Shown: piece after piece, positions 17,580-27,261 of the stretch
Position numbering within the stretch: the first letter of the stretch is position 1
Layout of the letters: each line of letters opens with the position of its first letter
DNA from: Bacteroidales bacterium
GTDB lineage: Bacteria; Bacteroidota; Bacteroidia; Bacteroidales; UBA932
Assembly: GCA_017502125.1 (NCBI GenBank)
Contig: JAFVVN010000046.1
Coordinates: forward strand, 1-47,949
DNA: 47,949 bases
Direction: 5' to 3'
Notes under the pieces: model-generated
What the model was told of the DNA's origin: nothing
What the model saw: only the letters and a program-made list of their open reading frames with translations
Databases searched by the model: none
Position numbers and translations under genes: made by a program

Positions 17580-19724
17580 ATGAAGAAGACATCGGCATTT
17601 GCAACTTTTGCGATTTCAATTCTTTCCATTCTGTCTTGCACCAATCCCGATTATTGTCAGCACGTCGATACGAAAATCGGAACCGCAGGATCAGGACACG
17701 TATTCATGGGCGCATGCGTACCTAACGGCATGGTGCAGCTCGGTCCTACCAGCATCCCGAACACATGGGATTTCTGCACGGGCTATCATGACTCTGACTC
17801 GACTGTCATCGGTTTCTCGCACACACACCTGAGCGGAACCGGAATGCCGGAAATGTTCGACCTCACAGTGATGCCTGTCGTCGGCACAGACCTCACTTAT
17901 GCCAGGGGGAACACAGCCGACCAGAACTCAGGCCTGTGGTCCTATGCCGACAGAAGTCGTGAAATAAATGTACCCGGCTATTACTCCGTGCCTCTTCTCA
18001 GATATGGAATTACAGCAGAAATGACTGCAACAAGCCGCGTAGGTTTCCAAAGATATACGTTCCCCGAGAGCGATGAGGCGGCGATTGTCCTCGACATGGA
18101 AAACGGAGACGGAGGAGTAATGGATGTGCTGACAGGATGCCTGATTGAGAAGATCTCCGACAGGGAACTGCGAGGATGGAGAAAATCGACCGGATGGGCA
18201 GACAGAGGATGGGCCAGAGAGGATAATCAGATCGTTTATTTTCATGCGGAATTCTCTAAGCCGTTTGATTCTTTCGAGCTTATAGACGGCAAGTACGGCA
18301 GGGCTGACTTCAAGACAAAAGCAGGAGAGCAGATCATGCTCAAGGTCGCGCTTTCATACAGGAGCATGGAGGGCGCACGCATGAATATGGAGACTGAACT
18401 CCCGGGTTGGAACTTCGAGAGGACACGCAAGAGCGCTGAAGATATATGGAACAAAGAACTTTCCAGAATCGAAATCGAAACTGCTGATGAGGAAACAAAA
18501 AGGGTTTTCTATACTGCCATGTACCACTCGATGATATTCCCTTCTATATTTAGTGATTGTGCCGAGAAGGACACCTACACTAATTTCTCCCTCTGGGACA
18601 TCTATCGCGCATGGTCTCCGCTGTTTACAATCATCAGGAGCGACTTTTACCCTGAAATGATGGACAGTTTCCTTGAAATGTATGAAAAATCCGGACGCAT
18701 CCCTGTGTGGCCGATGTACGGAGTGGAGACTGACTGCATGATTGGTAATCCCGGAATCATCGTCGCTGGTGACGCGATCCTGAAAGGTATAGCCGGAGAC
18801 AGGACAGAGGAATTGTATGAAGCCATGAAGGCATCAGCCATGCTGGACTCAAGGTGGCAGAATCTGAGAAAGGAATATGGATATATCCCATTCGACCTTC
18901 ATCCGACTCAAAGCATTGCCTATGACCTTGAATATGCAGTGGCCGACTATGCGATCGCGCAGGTTGCCCGCAAGCTTGGAAAGGAGCAGGACTACGAGTA
19001 CTTCAATGACAGGGCATCATGGTGGAAGCATCATTATGACAGCGGCAGCGGATATATGAGAGGCAAAGACAGCAAGGGCAACTGGCGTGAGCCTTTCAAC
19101 CCGTATAGCATCGTCCACATGGCGGATGACTACTGCGAGGGAACAGCATGGCAGTACACATGGATGGTTCCTCATGACATAGAAAGCCTGACAGAGGTTA
19201 TGGGAGGCACTGAAATCGCCCTTGAAAAGCTCGACAGACTCTTTACGGAGCCCTCACGCATAGATGGAGAGACTGTGGACATGACCGGACTTGTAGGACA
19301 ATATGTACATGGAAACGAGCCAAGCCACCACATAATATATTTCTACTCTCAGCTTGGACAGGCAGACAAGACAGCAAGACTTAGCCGTCACATTCTTTCA
19401 AACTATTATTCAGCGGAAAAAGACGGTCTATGTGGAAATGAAGACATGGGTCAGATGTCAGCATGGTACATTCTCTCATCAATGGGACTCTATCAGGTAA
19501 ACCCGGCAGAGGGCAGATACTGGTTCGGCTCACCGGTAATCGACAAGGCCACCATCAATCTTCCTGACAGCAGGACGTTCACCATAAGGGCAGAAAACAA
19601 CTCAGCCGAGAACATATATATAGAAAAGGCCTTCCTTAACGGAAAGCCTTATGATAAGAATTATATCGACTATTCAGATATAGTCCGTGGAGGTGAACTG
19701 GTCTTTTATATGACCAATGTCTGA
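17580..19724 (+). CDS. GH92-family alpha-1,2-mannosidase-like lipoprotein
   Basis: 714 residues from ATG 17580; an in-frame ATG at 17571 would start inside the terminator tail. The signal ends ILSC. Classical GH92 landmarks are all present: IGTAGSGHVFMGACVPNGMV near the start, GFSHTHLSGTG, EGTAWQY (Glu520, position of the proposed acid), HGNEPSHH (Glu580) and GNEDMGQMSAWYILSS (about 619 on). It removes terminal alpha-mannose using calcium. It converges on the GH78 gene and overlaps its 3' end by 19 bases. Confidence 0.93.
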   Translation: MKKTSAFATFAISILSILSCTNPDYCQHVDTKIGTAGSGHVFMGACVPNGMVQLGPTSIPNTWDFCTGYHDSDSTVIGFSHTHLSGTGMPEMFDLTVMPVVGTDLTYARGNTADQNSGLWSYADRSREINVPGYYSVPLLRYGITAEMTATSRVGFQRYTFPESDEAAIVLDMENGDGGVMDVLTGCLIEKISDRELRGWRKSTGWADRGWAREDNQIVYFHAEFSKPFDSFELIDGKYGRADFKTKAGEQIMLKVALSYRSMEGARMNMETELPGWNFERTRKSAEDIWNKELSRIEIETADEETKRVFYTAMYHSMIFPSIFSDCAEKDTYTNFSLWDIYRAWSPLFTIIRSDFYPEMMDSFLEMYEKSGRIPVWPMYGVETDCMIGNPGIIVAGDAILKGIAGDRTEELYEAMKASAMLDSRWQNLRKEYGYIPFDLHPTQSIAYDLEYAVADYAIAQVARKLGKEQDYEYFNDRASWWKHHYDSGSGYMRGKDSKGNWREPFNPYSIVHMADDYCEGTAWQYTWMVPHDIESLTEVMGGTEIALEKLDRLFTEPSRIDGETVDMTGLVGQYVHGNEPSHHIIYFYSQLGQADKTARLSRHILSNYYSAEKDGLCGNEDMGQMSAWYILSSMGLYQVNPAEGRYWFGSPVIDKATINLPDSRTFTIRAENNSAENIYIEKAFLNGKPYDKNYIDYSDIVRGGELVFYMTNV

Positions 19725-22285
19725 GTTCCTGAAGCAAGCTTCTTTTCCGTGCCGTCCGGCAGGACAAGCGTTGCATCAGCATTGACAGGAATCAAGATTT
19801 CCATTACGACACCTTTTGAAGTGCGTTTCCATGCGGAACGCACTTTTCCTTTTATGCTGTCGTAAGAAGCCTCAACGCAGTCAAGGCCCTCAGGGAAATG
19901 AGGACGGATGATGATGTGCTCGAATCCTGGTCTTTCCATGTCGAAGTTAATGCCGGCAAGGTCGTTCACATACCATGCAGAAACATCTCCAAGGAACACA
20001 TGGTCGACAGATGCATCCTTGAACACAGGTGACAGTTCCCAAGTCTCGGCGAGGGTCGTGAAGCCCTGCTTCACCCACCATCCCCATGAAGGGCAGTCCT
20101 CTTTTGTTGCGATCTCATATGCCTTGTCTACGTGGCCATATTTTGTCAGCATTCTCAAGGCCATCTTGCTTCCCATAGAACCGAATTCAAGGAATCCGTT
20201 GTTGGCATCCACCATCTTGGCAAGTTCATCCGCCACGGCCTGCTCCTTTCCTTCAGGAACCACGCCCATATAGAGGGCGATCGCCTGTCCTGCCATGGTG
20301 CCGTTTGCATAGAGATTGGTCTCTGGATTGAACCACTTTTCGTTAATGGCATTCTTTATCGCTTCGGCCTTCTCCTCATATGGTTTAGGATCACGACCTG
20401 TCAAAACCGCATATTTTGCCATCAGACAATAATCCTTATAGTAGAAGCATGGAGATGAGAACCTGGTCTCTGTGGCTACCTTATGATATACCCAGTCTCC
20501 GATTCCATATGTGACGAGTCCGTCCTCTTCCTCTCTGGTCTTCAGGTACTCCAGGTATCTTTCGTACACAGGCCATAGTTTCTCCACCTGTGAGTAATCA
20601 CCGGTGAAGTTGTACATGAAGTCCGGAATGAGGAATATGGTTGCATCCCATACAGGACCGATCCAGTCCATATAACCCCAGCCGTGGTCAGGCATGATGC
20701 CGGAAAGTCTTCCGTCAGGACGGATGTTGTCCGTCACGTCGTCAATCCATTTATGATAGAATGCGATTCCGTCATAGTTGAGAAGTCCCAGCTCGACTGC
20801 AAGGAAACTGTCGGCTGTCCAGCCGTTCTTTTCTCTGTGAGGACAGTCGGTGATGATGCTGTGGAAATTGTTCTTGTATGTCCTGCGGGTCATTTCCCAC
20901 ACGGTATTGAAGAGTTCATTCGAACTTTGGAATTCACCGGCAGAAGGTACCAGCGTGTGGACATATTTGGCCTTGAGGCTGTGCTTGTCAAGCTTTACAG
21001 GCTTGTCCGCCTTGATCTCCACATATCGGAATCCGTGATAGCAGAACGACGGTTCCCAGGTTTCCGGCTCGCCTCCCTTCATATAATATATATCTTTCTG
21101 AAGGTCGTAATCCGGCATATATACATGGTATACGTTGATGTTTCCCATCTCCACTCTTCCATCCTCTTTGGCAAGCTCTCCGTGCTCGATTGTAACTTTC
21201 GTGCCCTCCTCTCCCTGAATGGTCATCTGGCAGTATCCGGCGATGTTCTGACCGAAGTCATATACATAGACACTGTCTCCGTAGTTCCTGAATTCTACCG
21301 GTTCCAGCTCCTTTTCTACGCCGATAGGAGGCATCAGCTGGGCTGTAAGGGTGTCAGACGGTGCCGCAACCACTGTTGCCGATTCCCATGCGCTGTCATC
21401 GAAGCCAGGCATGTTCCATCCAGATATCTCCTTACGGGCGTCATAAATGTCGCCGGAGTAGATGTTGTTGCTGACATATGGTCCATCGATATATGTCTTC
21501 CATGAATCATCTGACTTGATCATGTCCGTGCTGCCGTCCTCGTATGTGATGTGGAGCTCGCAGAAGAATCTGGCTCTTCCTCTCCATCGTGCATTCTCAA
21601 ACCCCCATGTCGCGATAGGCTGTATAGCATTATAGAAACCGTTTCCGAGAACTGCTGCAAGAGTGTTTTCTCCCTTTCGCACCCTGTCAGTCACGTCGTA
21701 GACGTTGTACAGGTTGCGGCAGTCGTATGCTGTGTATCCCGGCTCCAGAACCGCATTTGCCATAGGTTCTCCATTAAGGGTAGTCTTCGCATATGCTGCG
21801 GCGCTGAAGTAGAACCTTGCAGATGCTACCGGCTTGCTTATATTGAATGTCTTACGCAGCATAGGCGAGCGGTATTCGTCCTTATCGTAGCTGTCGCTTA
21901 TCCACTCCGCGCTCCAGTCGCTCATCTTGAGTGCGCCTGTGCTGAATGCTGCTACCGGTGATGTGTATACAATGCTGCTGTCTGCATTCCATGCAGTCAC
22001 CTGCCATACGTAGTCTGAGAAGCTCTCCAATCTGCTCACGAGATTTCCTGTCTTCAGGTCCTCCGGAGTTCTCGCGATGCTTATGCTGTAACCGGCCTCC
22101 TTGAAGGATGGGTCCGCATACTGGGAATAGTTCCATGTAAATGTAGGGTCCTGGCGGTCCACTATCAGCGGTTCTGCCAGGTATTCGCATTTCATGTTCT
22201 CAATCTTCGGATGATGGCATCCGGTCAAGGCAGCGAAAGCTGCAATGATGCCTGCCGCGATCAGGCTCATTCTTCTGGTTATCAT
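19706..22285 (-). CDS. GH78 alpha-L-rhamnosidase lipoprotein
   Basis: 859 residues, signal ending ALTGC. Domain order fits GH78: an Ig-like N-terminal part (PLIVDRQDPTFTWNYS), a galactose-binding-like domain with FYFSAAAYAKTTLNG and LEPGYTAYD, then the alpha/alpha barrel with DCPHREKNGWTADS (catalytic loop) and YGIGDWV, and a beta-sandwich end. It releases alpha-linked L-rhamnose. Last gene of the seven-gene minus operon, 2 bases after the GH89 gene. The rhaBATD genes 20 kb away would use the product. Confidence 0.93.
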   Translation of the reverse strand: MITRRMSLIAAGIIAAFAALTGCHHPKIENMKCEYLAEPLIVDRQDPTFTWNYSQYADPSFKEAGYSISIARTPEDLKTGNLVSRLESFSDYVWQVTAWNADSSIVYTSPVAAFSTGALKMSDWSAEWISDSYDKDEYRSPMLRKTFNISKPVASARFYFSAAAYAKTTLNGEPMANAVLEPGYTAYDCRNLYNVYDVTDRVRKGENTLAAVLGNGFYNAIQPIATWGFENARWRGRARFFCELHITYEDGSTDMIKSDDSWKTYIDGPYVSNNIYSGDIYDARKEISGWNMPGFDDSAWESATVVAAPSDTLTAQLMPPIGVEKELEPVEFRNYGDSVYVYDFGQNIAGYCQMTIQGEEGTKVTIEHGELAKEDGRVEMGNINVYHVYMPDYDLQKDIYYMKGGEPETWEPSFCYHGFRYVEIKADKPVKLDKHSLKAKYVHTLVPSAGEFQSSNELFNTVWEMTRRTYKNNFHSIITDCPHREKNGWTADSFLAVELGLLNYDGIAFYHKWIDDVTDNIRPDGRLSGIMPDHGWGYMDWIGPVWDATIFLIPDFMYNFTGDYSQVEKLWPVYERYLEYLKTREEEDGLVTYGIGDWVYHKVATETRFSSPCFYYKDYCLMAKYAVLTGRDPKPYEEKAEAIKNAINEKWFNPETNLYANGTMAGQAIALYMGVVPEGKEQAVADELAKMVDANNGFLEFGSMGSKMALRMLTKYGHVDKAYEIATKEDCPSWGWWVKQGFTTLAETWELSPVFKDASVDHVFLGDVSAWYVNDLAGINFDMERPGFEHIIIRPHFPEGLDCVEASYDSIKGKVRSAWKRTSKGVVMEILIPVNADATLVLPDGTEKKLASGTQTLVI

Positions 22286-22287
22286 TA

Positions 22288-24483
22288 TCAGTAGTTTTTG
22301 ATTATTTCCATTACTACGGCCTTTGAGTCCCCTTCAGGTTCCGAAATGAACTCTCCGATGCACTCCTGCCACCACTGCATCTCGAAATCCGTGATTTCAT
22401 CCTTATAGATTTCATACTGCTCGATATGGAAACCCTTTCCGGCATCCATCCTCTCAGCTACATCTTTGAAGAACTTTTCCCAACGAGGCTTATAATATGA
22501 ACTTATAAGTCCGTTGCAGGTTCTGCGGGCGTAGTCATTCAAACTCTGATGTGCCTTTCCTGCCCACGTTGTGATGAGATTGCGCGCCTCACGTTCGTAG
22601 TACAGTTCTTCTTCCTCTGTCGTACCCCAAGAGCGTGCATCCTCGATCCATTTTCCTGCGAGGAAGTATGCCTGGGTACCGGTTATCACTTCAAGGTCAT
22701 CAAGAATGCGCAACATGAGTTCTGCTTTTGCCGCCATTACATCACGCTTTCCTTCCTTGACAGCAATCTCATAATCCCTGAATGCCGCATTGAACACGTT
22801 GGTCAGGTACTGTCTGGCAATGTTCGTTACGTCGAAATCATATGCTGCTCCGTTTCCTTCGGCCTGCAGAAGAAGGTCGAGTGCAGTTCTCAGGTTTGCT
22901 GTGTCCTCATCAAGCGCAGGGGAGTTATATGTCCATGCCCAGTCGTTGAATACAGGACGGAAGTTCAGCATCTGCTGCCTCAGACCAGTAGGACGCTCGT
23001 CCACATAGATAGTGTTTAGCAGGTGCTGCCATGCCTGTCTTGCATTCTCGTCGACGGTTCCGGTTCTGCGGTCTGCCATTGCCTTGATCCATGCATCCAC
23101 ATCGCGGTGGATATCAAGATCCCAAGCCTTCTCAAGCACATATTCGAAAACATATGGGTTACAATCCATTGCTTCGAGTGTACATCCTATACCGCAAAGG
23201 TTGCTGCCGCCGTTAACGAGAGAATTCTCAAACCTTTCATCGATCACGCGGAAACTTCCTGTAAGGTGTGAGTTTCCTCCGAAATTACCGAGATAATTCC
23301 AGATATAAGGCACGCCGTAGAAACTGTCTGTCTGCTGCCATACCTCTGTGTTCTCGCAGTGGTAGTCAAGAAGGATCTGATTTTCCTTAGGGAATGATGT
23401 CAAGTATGCCTCGATCCTTTCTGGTGTCCAGTTGGCCTTTCCGTAGAAGAACAGCCATGCCATCTGGAGCCACACCGCCTCTTCATCTGCCGCCTTGAGG
23501 GACTCGTAAACCTGCCTGCTCACGCGTCCGAGGTACTCGGGCTCCCAGCTTGGAGGAGTAACCTCATTGAAGAGGTCTATACCATATATATGGTCTGTAC
23601 CGTAGATTTCAGTCTGCTTTGTAATGAACTTCTTCTGGATTTCAGCGAAGAGGTCACTCATCGGATCCAACAGGCTGCACGCACAATCCTCAGGGAAGTG
23701 TTCCCAAGGCTTGAGTTCCTTGATCGGAGCATCAGGATAAATGCGTGTCAGTTCAGCGGGCACGTGGCCTGAGAATGCAGGAAGGACAGGACGGATGCCC
23801 AGCTCTCTTTCACGGGCAACGATCTGTTTCTGGAGAGCCTCCTGTCCGTCAAGCCATGCTTTGGGCAGAGGACCGTTCCATCTGTCAAGATTGATCATAC
23901 GATGCCAAGGCAGATGGGCCGGGCCGCAGAAGTACGCACGTACCTCCTCGTCTGTCAATCCCATTTCTGTCCACACCTGATACCAGATGGATTCCTGGCC
24001 GGTGATCGCGAGAGCCATGTTGACTCCGTTCATAGCCATCCAGTCAATGAAATGTTCCCACTCTTCCCACTTCCACCACGGCATTGTGTAGCCATAGGTG
24101 CAGTAATTAAGGAAGAATCTATCCTTGACTCTCGCCTGATGGCGGACAGGCTCTTCTACTTTAGGAAGTCTCTTCGGAAGCTCCATTTCGTCGTAATGGA
24201 ACCAGCTGTACACTGCATTACAGTGGTATCTCAGGTAGTGGTTAAGTCCCACTGCCATTGAATTTGAGTTAGTTCCCTTGATGACGATCTCTCGTCCTTC
24301 AGATGAAAGTTCAAACACATCTCCTTCTACACCATCCAATTTCTCAAATGTGAAATGCTTAGCCTGTCTGCCCAACACACGCTCAGCAAGAGCCTGAGCG
24401 CCAAGCACATCAGAATCTTGCTGAAGGTTATTGGTACAAGATACCAGGGCTATCAGAAAAAATAACAGTCCTGCTCTTTTCAT
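22288..24483 (-). CDS. GH89 alpha-N-acetylglucosaminidase lipoprotein
   Basis: 731 residues, signal ending ALVSC, homologous throughout to human NAGLU and bacterial GH89. Motifs: YCTYGYTMPWWKWEEWEHF, NGVNMALAITGQES, FSGHVPAELTRIYP and IDLFNEVTPP (Glu307), then CGIGCTLEAMDCNP (Glu437). The spacing of 130 between the two glutamates equals that of human Glu316 and Glu446. GH89 removes terminal alpha-GlcNAc, as on gastric-type mucin O-glycans or heparan sulfate. No sulfatase or lyase is nearby, so a heparan target is less likely. 5 bases after the preceding gene. Confidence 0.94.
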   Translation of the reverse strand: MKRAGLLFFLIALVSCTNNLQQDSDVLGAQALAERVLGRQAKHFTFEKLDGVEGDVFELSSEGREIVIKGTNSNSMAVGLNHYLRYHCNAVYSWFHYDEMELPKRLPKVEEPVRHQARVKDRFFLNYCTYGYTMPWWKWEEWEHFIDWMAMNGVNMALAITGQESIWYQVWTEMGLTDEEVRAYFCGPAHLPWHRMINLDRWNGPLPKAWLDGQEALQKQIVARERELGIRPVLPAFSGHVPAELTRIYPDAPIKELKPWEHFPEDCACSLLDPMSDLFAEIQKKFITKQTEIYGTDHIYGIDLFNEVTPPSWEPEYLGRVSRQVYESLKAADEEAVWLQMAWLFFYGKANWTPERIEAYLTSFPKENQILLDYHCENTEVWQQTDSFYGVPYIWNYLGNFGGNSHLTGSFRVIDERFENSLVNGGSNLCGIGCTLEAMDCNPYVFEYVLEKAWDLDIHRDVDAWIKAMADRRTGTVDENARQAWQHLLNTIYVDERPTGLRQQMLNFRPVFNDWAWTYNSPALDEDTANLRTALDLLLQAEGNGAAYDFDVTNIARQYLTNVFNAAFRDYEIAVKEGKRDVMAAKAELMLRILDDLEVITGTQAYFLAGKWIEDARSWGTTEEEELYYEREARNLITTWAGKAHQSLNDYARRTCNGLISSYYKPRWEKFFKDVAERMDAGKGFHIEQYEIYKDEITDFEMQWWQECIGEFISEPEGDSKAVVMEIIKNY

Positions 24484-24488
24484 GATTA

Positions 24489-27260
24489 TTATCTTATTGG
24501 TTTGCTCTCTGTTAATTCGGCTTCTCCCCTAAGCACCTTAGCGGCCTGACCGGTGAGCCACAAGTAATAGTCGCTGTCAAAGTCATCCTCAATACCGTTG
24601 AATGTCACACCAAGTTCGCTTGCCTTCTTGCACCAGTTTCCGCTGCCGCTTACTGATACGGCTGTGTCGGAACGACGGTAAGCACCGTTCTCATACACCA
24701 CATAGTAGTCTGAACTGTAGGTGTTTGACGGAACTTCTCCCTTACGCAGGCACTTGTAGATGGCTGTACCCTCGTCGATCTCGTCAAACATCGCTACATA
24801 AAGCATCTTGGCGCCTTTGTTCAGATGTTTGTAGATCTGCTTCCAATAGAAATCACCGCCCATTCGTTCGTACACCTGGTGATCAGGGTGTATATTCCTG
24901 TCGGAGAATCCCGGGAAGACGAGAGGGCAATATTCTACGCCGTAAGATGAAGCTTGAGAATAGTCGCCTTTCGTTTTAATAAAACTTCCTGTATCTTCCA
25001 TTCTTTTAGTCCAGAAATCATCGAAGCTACCCTCCGGTGTTGTTGTAACGGTTCCATCATAGTCATATGTTCCAACAAGCCATGGCATGATGATATCCAC
25101 ATCTTTAATCAAGGTTGTGATTGCACCGTCATTTATGCAGTCTCCATAACCTGGGCTTCTCCAATATGCCGGAACTCCAAGCATGATGCTGAATCCCAGT
25201 TGCTGAAGTCCATCAACGATTGCCTGCGCCTGATTGATAGTATACGGTACACCTGCCTGACCTACACTCACAAGACCGATAAGAGGCTTACCGTTGTGGT
25301 AGAGGAAGTATCTCTGCCCCTTGCTTCTGTCATCAAGATTATATTTAGCCTTAAGTGCGACGGCATCATTGAGAATCACATCTGCGTTTGTGCTTGCTTC
25401 CATTCCAACCATGTCGTACATGATGGATATCGCTCTTGCATGTACATTAGATGCTTTCATCGCTGACTCCAGCACCTTGTCGCTGTGAATAAGGGCCGCA
25501 GGGTTGGTGAGCTGCGACACAAACCTCTGCATGAACACTCCGTCGATGCCGTATTCCTTCATCCAACTGAAATGCAGATCGACTGTCGATTCGTCGTAAG
25601 AGCTATACAGGCGAGGCGTACTGCCGCCCGGCAGGACAAAGTCTTTCGGCGCCTCATAGGTGATTGGATATTCACTTACATCCGGCCAGAAATCAATGTT
25701 GTTACGAAGAACACCCGGTTCGAAGATGAAAGGCTGCTCCGCTACATTTGCATAATGAGGCCAAGCCTCCGCCGGGTTATGTGCGCAACCGTCACCCGGA
25801 GTTCCGTGCCAGCCTTGATAACCCGCCATCACAAGACCTTGATAGCTGTCGTACTGGTCGCTTTCCGTATCAATGACAGGTCCGTCTGCCTGAGTATCCG
25901 CTTCCCTATAGAATATTGGCCATGAACCGACCTGATAACCTGCTGAAGAGTTGATGAACACTCCGCTTTTATCCTCTTCCGGGAAGTTGAGGTTGACATT
26001 CATGTCGGGATCACCATTCCAGTATACCTGACAACTGCCTTCCTTGCCTAGATACGCAGCAAAATCCTCATAATAGTACTGTACAGTAACATTCTGATTT
26101 GCAGAAGGTAACAATTCAAAGTCGGCATCTGCATTTACTGTAGTGAAGAGAGTCCTGAAGTCAAAGGACCCCTGAAGGTCATACCCTTCAGGAAGATCAC
26201 ATCTCCACCATCCGTCATTGTCTATGGTATATGTGCCGTCGGAGTTTTTCTTTCCGTGATAGAAGGTGATACCGTTTTTGAAAGGCGGCGCGAGGCGGCT
26301 GCCCTGCTTGATGCCGTTTATCCTGCCGGCCTTGCATTCTACAACCTTACATATACGCTGGCTGATTCCTCCATCTGTTCTGTTCATTCCCACATTCAGG
26401 AATGTAGCATTCGCAATCGTGAAAGGAAGACATACCACATAGACTGTTGCACTTTCATTCAGACCGAGTGTCTTTGTGTCGGTAAGACTGATATTGATTC
26501 TGCCTGAACCGTTACCTTCACCGGAACGTGTCAGTGCCGTATTTTCCTCCCAGTTGTCTATATCAACCCCCACCTCTGCTGACTCCAGGCGCTCATATGA
26601 AGGAGTTGCTCCCGTGATATCCACATTGTAATTTCCACTTAAAAAAGTGATCGATTTACCATCAGGATCCGTATGATGACAGAATGAAACCGTCTTCAAC
26701 TCACATGGTTCCGCCTCATAATTGGTTACCTTTATCTTCATGACTGTCAGAAGATGGTTCATCATTACAGCCACTGAAGAGTTGGAAGCTACGGCTGAAA
26801 CCTTACCTGCAAGCGGACAGAGAGAACCGGCAAGGTGAGCCATGCTGCCGTCGCTTTCCTGATACTGGTCAGCCGGGATATTGATGGTCATGGCCTTTGG
26901 AGAGGTCATGCTCTCATCGTATGGATAAGCTACATACCAGTCATACGACTGATTGTCACCGAGATTCTGACCAAGAATTCCCACAAACTCTCCCGTTGAC
27001 CTGTACTCGAAGGCACCATCACATATAAAGTCTTCAGTTCCGGTAGGCGCATGAAAAACATTTACCTTGTCACCTTCAACCCATTCGGTAGAAACACCGT
27101 CATTAATAGTCTTTACCGGCATATCAAGTTTAATGACAAATAAATCATCTCGTTGATTGTCACCACCTGCCGGATTTCTCAATTCTTCCTTGGTCTGACA
27201 ACCGACCAACGACATAAGAATCAATAATAATGGCGTTTTGAATTTACAGAGCATTTTCAT
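24489..27260 (-). CDS. Fimbrillin-like/unknown domain/GH71-99-like fusion lipoprotein
   Basis: 923 residues; the signal ends SLVGC. Residues about 30-330 are fimbrillin-like, nearly identical in part to the protein at 15574. About 335-465 is the beginning of the shared lipoprotein domain (ITFYHGKKN, LPEGYDLQGSFDF). From about 469 on (YDSYQGLVMAGYQGW) comes a GH71/99-like barrel with MKEYGIDGVFMQRF and MFDEIDEGTAIYK, giving Glu827 and Glu830, the three-apart pair expected of GH99 catalysis. GH99 enzymes are endo-alpha-mannanases/mannosidases; related proteins are poorly characterised. An adhesin-like module fused to a glycosidase is unusual. Confidence 0.83.
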   Translation of the reverse strand: MKMLCKFKTPLLLILMSLVGCQTKEELRNPAGGDNQRDDLFVIKLDMPVKTINDGVSTEWVEGDKVNVFHAPTGTEDFICDGAFEYRSTGEFVGILGQNLGDNQSYDWYVAYPYDESMTSPKAMTINIPADQYQESDGSMAHLAGSLCPLAGKVSAVASNSSVAVMMNHLLTVMKIKVTNYEAEPCELKTVSFCHHTDPDGKSITFLSGNYNVDITGATPSYERLESAEVGVDIDNWEENTALTRSGEGNGSGRINISLTDTKTLGLNESATVYVVCLPFTIANATFLNVGMNRTDGGISQRICKVVECKAGRINGIKQGSRLAPPFKNGITFYHGKKNSDGTYTIDNDGWWRCDLPEGYDLQGSFDFRTLFTTVNADADFELLPSANQNVTVQYYYEDFAAYLGKEGSCQVYWNGDPDMNVNLNFPEEDKSGVFINSSAGYQVGSWPIFYREADTQADGPVIDTESDQYDSYQGLVMAGYQGWHGTPGDGCAHNPAEAWPHYANVAEQPFIFEPGVLRNNIDFWPDVSEYPITYEAPKDFVLPGGSTPRLYSSYDESTVDLHFSWMKEYGIDGVFMQRFVSQLTNPAALIHSDKVLESAMKASNVHARAISIMYDMVGMEASTNADVILNDAVALKAKYNLDDRSKGQRYFLYHNGKPLIGLVSVGQAGVPYTINQAQAIVDGLQQLGFSIMLGVPAYWRSPGYGDCINDGAITTLIKDVDIIMPWLVGTYDYDGTVTTTPEGSFDDFWTKRMEDTGSFIKTKGDYSQASSYGVEYCPLVFPGFSDRNIHPDHQVYERMGGDFYWKQIYKHLNKGAKMLYVAMFDEIDEGTAIYKCLRKGEVPSNTYSSDYYVVYENGAYRRSDTAVSVSGSGNWCKKASELGVTFNGIEDDFDSDYYLWLTGQAAKVLRGEAELTESKPIR
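26711..26940 (-). repeat. Inverted near-identical block, copy B
   Basis: Reverse complement of the copy at 15894-16123, without gaps. It sits in the fimbrillin-like part of the fusion gene on the opposite strand, about 10.6 kb from copy A. Confidence 0.85.
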
Positions 27261-27261
27261 C

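Noticed and set aside
20684-21505. 273-codon plus-strand frame opposite the GH78 gene
   Set aside because: Antisense shadow: the minus frame has complete GH78 motifs, while this frame has none.
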